Below, piece by piece: positions 50,914-62,865 of a stretch of 64,000 nt of DNA. The DNA comes from Triplophysa rosa (lineage: Eukaryota > Chordata > Actinopteri > Cypriniformes > Nemacheilidae): positions 31,188,705-31,252,704 of the forward strand of contig NC_079890.1 in assembly GCF_024868665.1 (NCBI RefSeq), written 5' to 3'. The notes below the pieces were generated by a model. The model saw nothing but the letters and a program-made list of their open reading frames with translations. It ran no database searches and had not been told where the DNA came from. Numbering within the stretch: the stretch's first letter is position 1; every line of letters begins with the position of its first letter. Made by a program: the position numbers and the translations under genes.

Positions 50914-51871
50914 TTAAAGGTGCAGTTTGTAACTTTTTTGCAGTAAAATATCCAATAACCCCTAGGCCAGTGTTATATATTTTGTTCAGTTGAGTACTTA
51001 CAATATCTTACATGTTCCCAACTATTTGTAAATCGTGATACAATTGCCATTTAACAAGTGACACGGACTGTGTCTGGGAGTCACCTGTCAATGGTGTCAT
51101 TTCTGCGTTACCAAAGACAATAGATGGAAAGTCTGCAACCTTCAGCGGAATGCAGGAAAGGAGACTAGAGGCTGTTATGTGATTGGCTGAGGTGCCTCAC
51201 GTGATTCGTGTTAGCCGTTTAACTTTCTCCAGACCTTGCATCTCCCTTATAACACAGTCTCTGGTGTTACCCTCAGTTTCCGCTTTTACTGCCATAGATA
51301 CCATGACAACACGAATGACCCAAGAAGAGTTTGGGACAAGATGATATAATCGAGAGAGATCAAACTAGGATCAATATCAGTGTGGCATTTCCTAAATGGA
51401 AATTTTAACTAGACAGAGACGCTGATCTTGCAGGTGTTTTACTAGACAGGTGAGCAACTGTTTAGATTCCTTTACTGACAGAAAATTTATGATTATTATA
51501 ACGATCAACAAGGTTAATCTTATTGTTTGAATGTCTTTTTCTTAATTTAGCACGAGTGTCGTGTGTATATTTACTGAACAAGCAGTAATTGTTTTTAGAT
51601 CATCTGACTAAATAGTAATAAAATTGATTTTATGAATTACGTCAAATGCGTCCAATTCATTTTAATGAAATAAAATCATGTCATCAAACGCAACATTTAT
51701 AAAACTTTATTACTTTACATCATCCAGAAACGTGATTCATTCACGTGTGATTGATTATTGGTGGAGTTGAAGACGACAGTTCACATTATTCCACGCTCCT
51801 TGTTGTTGTTTTGAACATAGCTGTTTTGAATGTGCGCCCTCTAGCGGCAGATTTACAAACTGTGCCTTTAA
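50914..51871. mobile_element. 958-bp MITE with TTAAAGGTGCAGTTTGTAA ends
   Basis: The left end TTAAAGGTGCAGTTTGTAA is an almost exact inverse of the right end TTACAAACTGTGCCTTTAA (18 of 19). The interior includes CTGGGAGTCACCTGTCAATG and GGTTACCCTCAG-like non-simple sequence plus a GCCCTCTAGCGGCAG phrase near the right end. No transposase frame is present. Confidence 0.88.
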
Positions 51872-52232
51872 GACTTCAATACAGTTAACAAACTCTTTAA
51901 TCCAATGCAATTTACATTTTGGCACTTTGTGTGTTTTTCCTAGAATTTAATCCCATGACCTTGGCCATCAGCATGGTGCTCTACTACTACAGGAACAACA
52001 TATTATTTTCAGTAGCAGGTTTATTATGCTCCTTTCAGTGGGTCCACAATGCAGGCACGCGCACAGGGGCGGATTTACAAAACAACAAAGAAACGCAGCT
52101 ACACCAGCGGAGAGGAAAAGAGATGATTTACAAAAGATTGTTGTCAAAGTCTCTGCTTTTCCCCCACACTAACTCCACCGCTGCTCCTACAGCAGCAGCG
52201 CCTCTCTCTCCCGCCAGACACACAACTCTCCC

Positions 52233-52253
52233 ATGAGCCATGATAATGTGCCG
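52233..52253 (+). other. Exon-like ATG plus splice donor inside the hAT element
   Basis: An ATG frame MSHDNVP runs straight into CCG|GTGAGT, a consensus donor, after a GC-rich leader with polypyrimidine runs. Because it lies 170 bp inside the hAT element it is most simply the first exon of a lost transposase gene. I could not find a following exon. Confidence 0.3.
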
Positions 52254-53239
52254 GTGAGTATTTCTCCATGAACACCGACGACAACACAGTTATAATGACT
52301 GACGACCAAAACATCTGTCAAACAAAAAGCATTGTGAGCTTGGTAGGAGAGGGCCAGTTCAAAGGTAGAAAGGTTGTTTGCACTTTCACTTAGTTGCACT
52401 GCGTGACGTTCCTTCATTTTAAAATATGCATTATAAAATGAGTTGTTTATTTCAAGGTTGTCGTCTCTTTTTACTGGGGCATTCCCGAGTGATTGATTCT
52501 TTTGAGTCGATTCTTTTGAAAGCATGAATTGAACAATGGGCAAAACCGTCTGAATAGGTTCACGAATCAGTTCAAATGATTTGTTCAGTTCGCAGCACGA
52601 TCTGAAGCGGCAGGTTAGCAGGAAACTTAAAAACACAAAGAGCGTTGGATGAAGTGAATATGAATCTATATCTATCCAAGCAAAACTGCAAATGCGTCAT
52701 ATTGTTTGCCAGTAATGATAAATACCCGCGCGACCTGTTCGTCAGACACCGCAACATGCGCTCGACTATGGTGTTATTTTAATGACAAATGTCGCGAGCG
52801 CATTATTACAAGGCGAGAGCGCATTCTTGTCATACGAGCGCGCGAATCTCTCCGCTCGCACGCCGATTTCCTTTGCTCATGCACAAAACTGGACGCGCGC
52901 TTTCAATTATACGCTGCTCTCTTATGAATTTTCTCTCCTCTCGCTCAGTGAGCGTGTGCGCACTCAAAATGCGTGCCGTGCGTCCACGAATCCTTCGGTA
53001 CTCTTGCTCTCGAGAGGTCTCCTGTGTGTTCCAGGCATTATAGGCTTTTTTACACACATGTGTAAAATCTAGATGAAATTTATGCTTGTCTCTTCTGTGT
53101 TTGTATATTCTTTAGTCTCTGTGTGTATATTGCAAAGATATCTGCGTATGATAATATTAATAATTAAAAATATTGATTAAAATATAAAAGTAAAATATTG
53201 GCATTAATATTAATTTTATGAATAGTATATAATCAGATA

Positions 53240-53398
53240 CAAAGTAACTAAGTAACTAACTACTTGAGTAGTTTTTCATGGCATACTTTTTTACTTTTAC
53301 TCAAGTAATTTTTAAAATAGTGACTTTTACTTGAGTAACAATTTCTCTTACTTGTACTTTTACTTGAGTAAAGATTTTGGCTACTCTACCCACCTCTG
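53240..53398 (-). mobile_element. Partial hAT-like MITE with TTACTTGAGTA repeats
   Basis: On the minus strand it starts CAGAGGTGGGTAGAGTAGCC and continues with repeated TTTACTCAAGTA blocks, a familiar fish repeat end. Only this end is present. It lies within the larger element 52064-53815. Confidence 0.75.
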
Positions 53399-54093
53399 GT
53401 TGTTTGACTCCACTGCGCAGACTGATGGGCACATAAAGACATAATATAATAACGTCAGTACAGTGCTAACGATTCGTACTGTACGCACTAGTACAGAAAT
53501 TTGGTCACATTTAAATGCATGAAAGGTCGTAAACCACAAAAAACACACAGAAAGATGGCACACTTTGTATATAGTAATCCCAGATGTAATTTTTTCCCAT
53601 GTTTTTCATTTGGGAATTCATTATTATTATTTTTTAATTAGTGAGTATCTGTGTTTATTAAGCTTAGTTTTCCCCTGTCACTTTGACTGGGGGTGAAAAG
53701 TTGTGTGCTTTGAGGAGGAAGAAAAATAAGGGTTGCAGTAAAGTAAAATGGGGCATAGTTGGGGCCCCCATACATGGATTTGCCTAGGGCCCCCAAATCA
53801 CTAAATCCACCCCTGCACGCACACATGCACACACAAGTAAATTGTGAATAGAAGATTTAATAGCACAACTGGAAGTTGTGATGTCTATTCATGATGTAAA
53901 CGGCTGAGAGAAATTACACTTGAAAAATTGAAAAATAGTTTCCAATCATAGAATGAATGCTCTAATGATCAAATAGACAAAAATGCCAACCATTCTGTCA
54001 ATATAAGAAACAAAATTACTTATAAATATAATTCAAATATAAAATACACTGCATTTAACCAGGTACACAAAAGTGCTTTCATTCACTTACATT

Positions 54094-54228
54094 ACAGGGA
54101 TAGTTCACCCAAAAATTCAAATTCTGTCATCATTTCCTCACCCTCAGGTTGTTCAAAACCTGCATAACATTCTTTGTTCTGCTGAACACAAAGGAAGATA
54201 TGTGGAAGAATGTCAGTAACCAAACAGG
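54094..54228 (+). mobile_element. Half copy of AGTTCACCC-family MITE
   Basis: The left arm only: ACAGGGATAGTTCACCC, CTCACCCTCAGGTTGTTC, AACACAAAGGAAGATATG, ending at GTAACCAAACAG. A different repeat begins immediately after. Confidence 0.82.
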
Positions 54229-54410
54229 GGTGCGTTTCCCAAAAGCATCATTAGCCAACTATAGTCGCAAGTTCCATCATTCCAGCATAGTTTAATGATT
54301 TAAGTGTTTCCCAAAACCATCGTCTGAACTTGGAACTACAGGTCTAGAGCTGTGGTTAGAAGCACCGTTCCTTATTATTATGACATGTAGACTTACATGC
54401 ATCAAGCTTT
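54229..54410. repeat. GTGCGTTTCCCAAAAGCATC-type interspersed repeat
   Basis: The phrase GTGCGTTTCCCAAAAGCATC, followed by CCAACTATAGTCGCAAGTTC and, later, TTTCCCAAAACCATCGTCTG, is a repeat commonly met in fish DNA. Inverted ends were not resolved. It abuts the truncated MITE on its left. Confidence 0.5.
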
Positions 54411-54779
54411 TGATCAAAGTGAGCAAGCAACATGCAGTGCATTCTATATCCATCATTCTAAATACTGTATATACAAATTCAATTTTACATCTTTTAGTTT
54501 GTCAAGAAAATAGAATCGCAGTTTTTTAAAAGTTTTTTAAAAGTGTGTTTGCCCTGCATGCTCTATGACCCTGGAGAATCCCTGGGCGGAATGAAAATTA
54601 ATGAAATATCGTGAAATAAAACAACAGATAACCAAAATAAGATAACAAAAGTGGTCCTTAAATGCAATGTGTGTTATTTACAGCAAGAATTTGACATTAA
54701 TTCGATCTGAACATTTTTATTAGTAGACGCCATTACTCCACCACCTGACCACTGAACCAACTTGGTTCAAACAATTGAT

Positions 54780-54945
54780 CTCCCACAGAGTTACTTCGGT
54801 TTCGGGAAACAGTCGTCGCTCCGGCCGGCAGCCAAGCCTGCCCCGGTCAAGTCCCCCCGGACCCCGCGCTCTCGAGTGCCCCTGGACTATGACTCCCCCA
54901 CCCAGCCCCAATCCCTTTGGACTCCCCCTATGGACTCTTTTGTTA
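54780..54945 (+). repeat. Sharply GC-rich proline-rich segment, possible retrotransposon remnant
   Basis: About 140 bp are strongly C-rich in an AT-rich region, with abrupt edges. One plus frame reads SYFGFGKQSSLRPAAKPAPV and continues proline-rich. The segment ends CCCCTATGGACTCTTTTGTT, a phrasing like the 3' end of fish LTR retrotransposon coding regions. A possible acceptor CTCCCACAG precedes it, so an exon cannot be excluded. No family is recognised. Confidence 0.25.
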
Positions 54946-56028
54946 TCTTTTGTCATTCTCTTTCCTTTCTCACTTTAATTCAATTAAATTTCACTGATTT
55001 AATTTTAACTTGTTTACAACGGTTTCAAACAGAAAGTATGTGTGTATACAAACTCATTCTCTGATTGTTTTAACACACAAAGGTATTATAACAGAATGAG
55101 ATAAACTTTCGTTGGAAAGTTTCCTTGAAGCCCCAATTAGACAGTCTTTCTTACTGTTCCTCTGAACAATGGTACATTGCGAGAGGTTTGACTTCTTTAC
55201 TGTAGCTTTAGCATAACTTTTGAGGATAGATTTGAATAGTTTTTCTCCGTAGCAATTTGGAGCAATTTTATATCACTTCTTTGTTCTTCTAAAGTTTCTA
55301 ATGATAAGGTAAGAATTACCAGACTCTCAGCCCTGTCTGTCCAACAGTTATTTTTACCCTGCTTTAATGGCTATTATGAGGTCTTAGGTCTGAACAATTC
55401 TATATCTGCACAATGGCTACAATATAAATCTGTCAGACAGACAACACAGCATAAAAATGATTTGTGTCTTGTAACTCCTTAAAAGGAGGAAAGCCAAAGG
55501 AAAATGGGTCTCTTTGCATACAGCGTCAATGTAGAATGTAGAAACAACATATTACACTTTTAAACAGAATTTAGCCCTCGTCTCTGAAAAACGTTATAAA
55601 GTTAACATTTACACTTGGAGAAGATGTTGGATTGACAATAGCACCCTAGTGTTGGCTTCTTGCTGACTGTAAACATAATCTAGGCACTTCACAAAAAACA
55701 ATCACTGCGATAACATGCTGTTCATTCAGTTCAAACAAACAACAGACCCGTGGCATCGCAATAAAAATGTAATCATCACTGCCCGCAGGATTTCCTGTGG
55801 TTCGCTTGGCTCTCATTGCTGTACCATGTAACAGTGTTTATGTAAGCACATTTGGTAAGAAAACAGGAGGACAAATGCGTGTCATGCTACTTTGCCATGA
55901 AGGTCATACCTGGCAAGAAGAATACTGCTTGGAAACATATTGCAGGCCAGCAGAATAAGCTAGCTGGACTCCACTGAGACAATATTAAAGATTAATCAGC
56001 TTTTCAATTAAGCATAGTTACTGTTATC

Positions 56029-56649
56029 TGTCACGGTTTGCGTGGAGAAGAACCCAATTGCAGGCAGCCAGAGGTGAAGGGGTTAACAAGAGGATATATT
56101 AAACAAAACAAAAATACAAAACAAAACACCCACGATGGGGATATCGAAACTAAGAATACCAACAAAAGACTTCCCACGTGGGGGCAAAACGTAAAGACAG
56201 AAACAACTAAAACCTAACTAGAAAACAACGACACAACGTCTTATAAAACACGGAAGGGAGACAAAGGCAGGGCAAGGTAATACACAAAAACTCACAATCC
56301 ACAGACAAGGCAAGGAAGCAGGAACACGGGTAAACACAGAGACTTCACTTGTACAAGTACACGGCATGGGTACAGGGTACACAGTACAACAAACGAGCAC
56401 AGGACAATGAACACGAGGGCATTTTAAAGGAAACAAACAAAGGAAGATAACGAGGGGCAGGTGAGGAACATGACACGGCAGGGAGGCAATATGGCAAACG
56501 AGAGGGGCGGGGCCAATGACAAGACACGAGAAAGCACATGGAATGTCAATGGTAAACAAACCATGACTTTCTCACACTAAACATAAGGGATCTGTCACGA
56601 TCCTGCCACAAGACTAGAAAATCCTGAACAAGAAGGCAGGACCATGACA
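56029..56649 (-). mobile_element. Solo LTR-like element with 6-bp target duplication
   Basis: The element starts TGTCACGGTTTG and ends ACCATGACA, so on either strand it has TG..CA ends. GTTATC flanks it on both sides (56023-56028 and 56650-56655). On the minus strand it reads as an LTR: TGTCATGGTCCTGCC, a GC-rich promoter-like stretch with TTTAAAATGCCC, then TTGTTAACCCCTTCACCTC and a CGTGACA end. No internal coding region is attached. Related to 17393-17899. Gypsy-type origin is likely but inferred. Confidence 0.78.
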
Positions 56650-57476
56650 GTTATCCGCCAAACCTGTCAGAAAATATTATGGAGGAAGCATTAAAGCAGG
56701 AAGGAGAGAGAAATTAAGGAAAAAGAAATGTACTCACCAGTTTGACAACAATGAAATATTTTAGGAAGAACATAGTGTAATGTGTTTACTTGATACACAT
56801 TTATAATAAGAGCTGTATCAACAATAATAACAGAAATTTTAGCGCTAAGACTACTTGGAAAAGAATCATTTTATTTTTGATATATTATTTATTTTCAATA
56901 TTTTGTTTGACGACAGTATGGAGGAAAAAAGACTATGAGCGACCAAGTATCCCTGTTCAACACACAAACACGCAGCTCAGAGACACACACACGCTTGTCA
57001 CATTGTGTTTATCCACTTCAAACCTAAGTGTTGCTTGTCAAGAAGATTTTGCATATACACACGACAGACTGTTGATGCTGTTCTAATGGAGAACTGGAGA
57101 ACTGATCATCAGATTATTGCCTGAACAACGCTCGCGAGACAGATAAATGCCATGACCTTCAGTAAAACCAAAAATTAAATAATAAAAAGTGGCGTTGACT
57201 CAGAATGCTTTTGTTCGCTTATTCTTAAGGGGACAAATGGCAGGGCATTTAAAGCCAATAGTGAAGGTTATCTTCGTCATGAATGAAACTGTGGGTGTTT
57301 CAGTTTAGATGTCAGTCAGTGAGTCTGAATGCTTGTCAAAAATGTGATAAAACTTTTGTAATAGACGTCTGTTCGCACATTTTTATACACCAAGAATCTT
57401 GCCTATTTCTCAGTGCGGATCAATGTATTATGAAAATCACTATACAAAAAATGGAATGGAACATTAAGCAAAAATT

Positions 57477-57985
57477 TAAAGGGACGGTTCACCTAAAATT
57501 GTAAGTAATGAAATTATCAAATGTTTTGACAATCACAATACACTTGTAATACAAGGTTCATGTGTTTTTGTTTTTATGATATTCCTACATCCCAAACACA
57601 GCTAGAACTAATAGAATTGGGTGTGTTAGGTTTAAAGGGTGCGTGCAAATAATCAAAAATTGACAATAGTCGATGTTGTATTAGGGGCACAGGGGGACCC
57701 CCAAATAAAAATTTGTAAAGGCTTGCCCTGCTCTTGTCATTTCAAACCTGTATGACTTTCTTCTGCAAAACACGAAAGAAGATATCTCGAAAAAACGAAC
57801 CACGGCGGTACCCATTCACTTCTATTGTATGGGCACAAAACAAGTGAATGGGTACCACCGTGGTTTGGTTACAAACATTTTTCAGAGTATCTTCTTTTGT
57901 GTTCTGCAGAAAAAAGAAAGTCATACAGGTTTGAAATGAAAAGATGATGACAGAATTTTCATTTTTGGGTGAACTATCCCTTAAA
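57477..57985. mobile_element. AGTTCACCC-family MITE with extra sequence in the left arm
   Basis: The left tip TTAAAGGGACGGTTCACCTA is followed by about 225 bp not seen in other copies, including AGGGGCACAGGGGGACCCCC. The family sequence resumes at TTGTCATTTCAAACCTGTAT and ends GGGTGAACTATCCCTTAAAG. The centre carries CGGTACCCATTCACTTCTAT and its inverse. Confidence 0.8.
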
Positions 57986-58023
57986 GTCCACATTTATGCT
58001 ACAATCAACTATTTTCCCCCATT

Positions 58024-58100
58024 GACATTACATTTACATTTAGCAGACGCTTTTATCCAAAGCGACTTACAGATGAGGTAAACAATGGAAGCAATTGGAA
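58024..58100 (+). mobile_element. SINE/LINE tail fragment (GCAGACGCTTTTATCC type)
   Basis: TTTAGCAGACGCTTTTATCC, then AAAGCGACTTACAGATGAGG, is the widely conserved 3' tail of fish HE1/HAmo-type SINEs and partner LINEs. No tRNA head is attached. Confidence 0.75.
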
Positions 58101-58109
58101 CAACATAAG

Positions 58110-61100
58110 GACAACAAAAGGCATAAGTGCAATGAAAAACTGGTTAAAAGTTTTAAAAGTTAAAAAAAATAATTAAAGAGTAGAATTATCCATTATCCTT
58201 TACACCCCAAAAACATGTCCGCTTACAGATCTAAAATGGCTTGCAAATAGTGTTTTCGCTTCAACTTTTGTATCCAATTCAAATAATATAAATTCTCACA
58301 CCAGCGACCAACAGCCCCCCTCTTTACCCCTCCCTGTCCGAGGCGCTGCCACACACGCATTAGCCCTTCAATCTTCTATTAATACACCCAGTAATTTCAG
58401 CTTCCCCCCATTCCAATTACCTCCTGCTTTGCACTTTGTAGGCACATTCATCTAATTCCCTCATGTATGAAATGATCTTGTGTCTGCTACAGGCCACACC
58501 ATTAAGTTGAGGCTTGTTCTTGACTGATAAGCACCAGCATTATTAAATGATCACCAAAGCCCCCTTCCGACCGTTTCCTCTGTGGAGGATTTTGCTTTGC
58601 TCATTCAATCACTTTCAGTCACTTTAGGAGTCTGCAGCTCTTAGAAAGACGCTGAATTATGGAACAGGGTCTGCAGCAATAAGAAAGTTCTGAAAGGAGG
58701 AGGTTATTGGAAGTCACTCAGAAGTGTGATCAACAGATGTCACTTTGCTGAAAACTTTCTTTTTGGTGATCACACAAGATAAACGGGGCATTCTTTCAGA
58801 TCTGAGATCAATGATGGGGTCACACAGGGTGGGTAGTGAAGCTGGGAGGCGCAGAGGAACATTCTGAGCTTTCAATTGTGATATTAAAACATTTATCAAA
58901 ATTGATCAAAAAAGCATTCAAGGCCATTAAATCAAGAATTTTTAGGTTTAGAATATTCTTGTTTTGTGTGACATGAAAATTGGTGGTGAAACAGTATTGC
59001 TCTGAAGTTGCTTTTTTGAGATATTTAAAAGTGATGTTACCTTGAAGAATCAACATTTGTCCTTAAAATTTCTTCAGAAAAGAATACTGCAGACATTTAG
59101 TAAGCATGAACAGCTAAAAAAATAGGTGCACATTGCATTTCAGAAGTTGATTTTGAAATCCCACTTTTCATTGCAGACATTTGTATTCTATAAACACTGG
59201 TGTAGAAGCACTTCCGGTAACAGCTTTTTAGTTTATTCTCACATATATAATTAAATCTTTAAGAAATTCGTTTAACATTTTGATTCGGTTATAAATGTCC
59301 AGTTAGTTGTATTTTGGTTCTTTGTGTAGTGTTAAAAAACTGAAAGTAAGTTCTGGACCAGCATTGGTCCATTGGTCCTGTCCTGCAGGACAGGGTGGCC
59401 CTCCAGGACCGACTTTGGACATCCCTGTCTTATGTTGTTTCAGGGAGGCTATAGACCTTTTCGGATGACCTAAACAACGCTGGTCCTGAATAACTTCCCG
59501 TTACAGTTTTTTAACACGACAAAAACATTTAAACAAAATACAACCAGAATATTTGTAACCAATTTAAAATGTTATACAATGATCTTTAAGATTGAATTAT
59601 AAATGTAAGATTTAAAAGAAACTAATAAGAAACTAATAAGAAATAAATAAAAACTGAAATCGGGAGAGCTTCTGGACCAGTGTTTACAGCTTGCAAAGTA
59701 GTCTATACTTGCAAGTACAATTTCTTTGAATAAAAACAAACAAACAAAAAAGTCTAAGTGCTTACCCAATAAACCAATAAGGTGATTGTAGCTAATGTGC
59801 ACAGTTTCTACTGAACAACACTATAGAGAAGTTAAAGCAAAACACTGTTTCAGTCTTTAAAGGACGGCATAAACAGTGAATCACGAAGAAAGAAGTGTGG
59901 CCCCTGGGAAAACAGGTCCATCTGCAAAAGAAAATAAACACACATGTATACACACAATCAAAGGCTATAGATTTCATCTGTGAAAGATGCTGATTCACTC
60001 TCATGGGGAAAAAAATGCTCATCACAAAACAAGCAAATGAGGCACTTAAAGTCCCATTGATTTTAAAGAGAAGCTAATCCTCCTACAAAGCAAGACCCAA
60101 CAGTAATTTACCTCGTCAGCTCAATTAGGAAATGAGAAATACTGGTGTGTTCCTACCCGCCTCCTTATCACGAATCAACCTACACCACATACAACTGTAC
60201 AAACACACTCCCTCCCTCTCGCTCGCTCTTTTTTAAAAGCTGATGACTTCAAACTATTAATTGACAATCCAACTTTGGACATTCCTAGTACTAAACATTA
60301 TTTAAAAACAAAACAAAAAAGCCTTGGCCATGTGAATTTTAAAAATAGTTCTGGCATGAAATGCGTCTCATGGAAGAAACAAAATAATGTGAAAATTATG
60401 AAAACACAAAATCTTGACTTCCAGTCTAATCTAAACTATTTCACGAGGCACAAAAAGGAAATAAAGAAATAATGTAACCAAATGTAAACTACAATGAATG
60501 TAATTTACATAATAAACGGAATAATGTCAATCAAACTGACAGACAATCAACCAAGACTGACAACTGGCATTTTTTTTAAATGAAAGCGAATGGGGATGGT
60601 TTGCCGAAGTCCAGCCTGCTAGCGCTGCTGTTTAATAAAACGATTACTCAGGAGAGGACGGGTCAGCATTTCCACACTAACCTGAGGGCGCACAACCCTC
60701 AGCAGGCTTTTATGGCACACAGCAAGGTCTGATTACTTCTGAACTCACTCATTCGTGTTGAGTGGACACCTAACATGTCATTAACCTCTGAATGCAGACT
60801 AAGACAAACATTTTCCTGATATTATAGTATGTCAGCATTTTATATCTGCGTTCACATCAACCAAGACTGGGGTTGCACGTCTAGATTAAAAAAGGATAAG
60901 GTTCATTTTTGTAAGCTTACAATCAAATTTTGTAGAACCATAAACATCACATTCAAATCCTTCATCTTTCTCTCATCACAAGTTTGTCTGACACTCAATT
61001 TGTGTGACATGCATTCGCTTGGTTTGAAGACACACTAAAAACTGTGAGATGCAATTCGTTACGCCTTCTCTTGTTGTTATGTTTACAAGGCAGACAAAAG

Positions 61101-61370
61101 AAACAAACACCTCCACGCACGATGGTTCTATCCAATTTCACACCTGAACTATGACCGCTTTGTGCAGAAGAGGTGCACCTGATGGAAGCGAGTACAAGTC
61201 AGCTTGTTAAAATCGTATAGGAGAGGCGAGGGACCAAATACTGCTCACAAGAACGGTGACGGTAACACGACAACCAACTAGATAAATTGCAACGAGAGGG
61301 AATTGGGATGTAGTTTGACCTTTAGTGCTGTCCACATCATTTTCTCTCCATACCACTGAAATGCTTTTTA
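58110..61370. other. Non-coding stretch, mostly unique
   Basis: No gene is recognised. 58,420-58,650 is repeat-free with balanced composition (for example CATTCATCTAATTCCCTCAT, GATTTTGCTTTGCTCATTCA) and could be a conserved non-coding element. The rest is AT-rich with short open frames lacking resemblance to proteins. Confidence 0.4.
59340..59440. repeat. CCTGCAGGACAGG/CCTCCAGGACCG repeat fragment
   Basis: TCCTGTCCTGCAGGACAGGG is a perfect short palindrome followed by GGCCCTCCAGGACCGACTTT, resembling a common fish hAT-type terminus. Boundaries are not resolved. Confidence 0.35.
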
Positions 61371-61377
61371 AAGGTTT

Positions 61378-61765
61378 TTAAAGGTCCAGTGAATGAAATT
61401 TTAGCAGCATAGCGGTGAGGTTGCGAATTGAAACTAACGGCTCACTCCACTGCTCCCTCCGCCCTTTTGAAGCACTACGTTGGCTGACACAGAACTAAGA
61501 TGTTGTCACGTTTTTGCTTCTTTGCTGAAGGAGATAACATATTTACGAAACACGCTCTGTAGAGCAGTTTGTCCGTTTAGGGCTACTGTAGAAACAACAT
61601 GGCGAATTCCATGTAAGGGGACCCGCGGTGTATGTAGACAGAAATAGCTAATTCTAAAAAAAACATAACGCTTCATTATGTAAGGTCTTTATACACCTCT
61701 GAAGACATAGTTATGCATATTATATTGCATTTCTGTCAATAGACAATTACACGCTGGACCTTTGA
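61378..61765 (+). mobile_element. Near-complete TTAAAGGTCCAG-family MITE
   Basis: It starts TTAAAGGTCCAGTGAATGAA and ends CACGCTGGACCTTTGAA, a mutated inverse. Internal landmarks AGCACTACGTTGGCTGACAC, GCTCTGTAGAGCAGTTTG and CCTCTGAAGACATAGTTATG match the copies at 33987, 39365 and (inverted) 18355. At 388 bp this is the reference copy for the family here. Confidence 0.9.
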
Positions 61766-62652
61766 AAACTGTTAATGTATTCACTACATACTCACAAAAC
61801 CAGCTGCATGCCAACCAAAGGACAGAATGCATATGCCTTGGATTAAAAATGAGGTATTCCATGATCAGAATAAGTATTCAGAAGCAGAATGCTTGTTTTA
61901 TGTTCTCTGAAAGCACTTGGGTGAGAGCAGATTCTCCGACATCTCCCTCAAGCAGTCGAGGTGTCATGAACTGTGGGAAATTCCATCTTAATTGGAAGTC
62001 TGGCGGTATTTCCACACCACCAGAAAGAAGAGAGGGAGAGTTATTATAGCTAGAAAAGAAAGAAAAATTCAGAGCCATTTGGAAAATACAAGCCAAGAAT
62101 ACCCACAATGCCCTAGGGATGGGAGTTGACCTCTAGCTTAATTTTCATACAAGCACAAGTTGGCATCCATGGTAACAAGCTGATTGGGACTTGAATTCAG
62201 ATATTAATAATGGAACTGCTGGTGAAGAAACTTTTTTGTGTTGATTAGAGAAATTGAACTAGATATAGGTAAATATTGATATTGTTTCCTATCTGGACTG
62301 AAGTGAAACTAACGCCCGATTCATACAAACTCTGTGTGCAGTGCGTATGTGGTGCGTAGAGCAACACATATGCAGAAGAGATCCGTCATGCACCATTGTG
62401 CTTCCACACATACTACGTTTGTAGCGCGCTAGCAGTCCGCATCTTCTGTGTGATCCAGTCAACAATGGTAAGAATGGTTATTTCCGATATATGATTAATC
62501 GAAACGTAAGTTTTTAAAAAGGGTTTATGAAACGCGCTATTTTCATCATTGTGATTCTCTGTTTTACAGTATGTTTAGTGCGAGTGATAGATATAGATAT
62601 ATAACAGCATCCACCGTAAACTTCCATAATAACCTAGCCTATTAAAATAGTT

Positions 62653-62838
62653 TCAAAATAACTTGCCATCCATTCCAGTGGCCGATGAAATTGCCTCCCA
62701 TGCATTTTCTTTAGGATTCAAGTCTTCGGGGTCATAAATCACTTTGTATTTCTCTACGTCAATAATTAGCTGCGTGTTATCTGCCGTCTTGTATTTTCTG
62801 GACCACCTGCTTGTCACTATCTGCATAGAAGTATTCAC
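62653..62838 (-). pseudogene. MADF-domain fragment from a PIF/Harbinger-like transposon
   Basis: The minus-strand frame contains LIIDVEKYKVIYDPEDLNPK followed by ENAWEAISSATG. This pattern (a helix beginning LI..V, a K-x-x-x-IYD turn, a short loop, then AWEAI) is typical of MADF/Myb-SANT DNA-binding domains. In fish these are very often the accessory DNA-binding protein of PIF/Harbinger elements, and the sequence upstream (62.31-62.6 kb, GGTGCGTAGAGCAACAC and so on) is transposon-like. Only the first half of the domain is present and no DDE nuclease accompanies it. A host MADF gene is less likely, as no further exon was seen. Confidence 0.55.
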
Positions 62839-62865
62839 ACGAAGTATGTGTGAATCTGCTGTAAC

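Larger units (their letters stand above)
52064..53815. mobile_element. 1.75-kb hAT element with exon-like start
   Basis: The terminus CAGGGGCGGATTTA is matched by TAAATCCACCCCTG (one mismatch). Flanking octamers CACGCGCA (52056-52063) and CACGCACA (53816-53823) agree at 7 of 8. The right subterminal part contains GGGGCCCCCATACATGGATT and GGGCCCCCAAATCAC. The left part is GC-rich and ends in a short ATG frame followed by a perfect donor (52233-52253). The centre (52720-53040) is CpG-dense. A second element end lies inside at 53240-53398. No intact transposase is visible. Confidence 0.85.

Noticed and set aside
52187..52636. 149-codon minus-strand open frame
   Set aside because: It lies inside the hAT element, lacks transposase motifs and runs antisense to the exon-like start.
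56218..56559. 113-codon minus-strand open frame rich in Cys and Pro
   Set aside because: It lies wholly within the solo LTR, which is not expected to code for protein.
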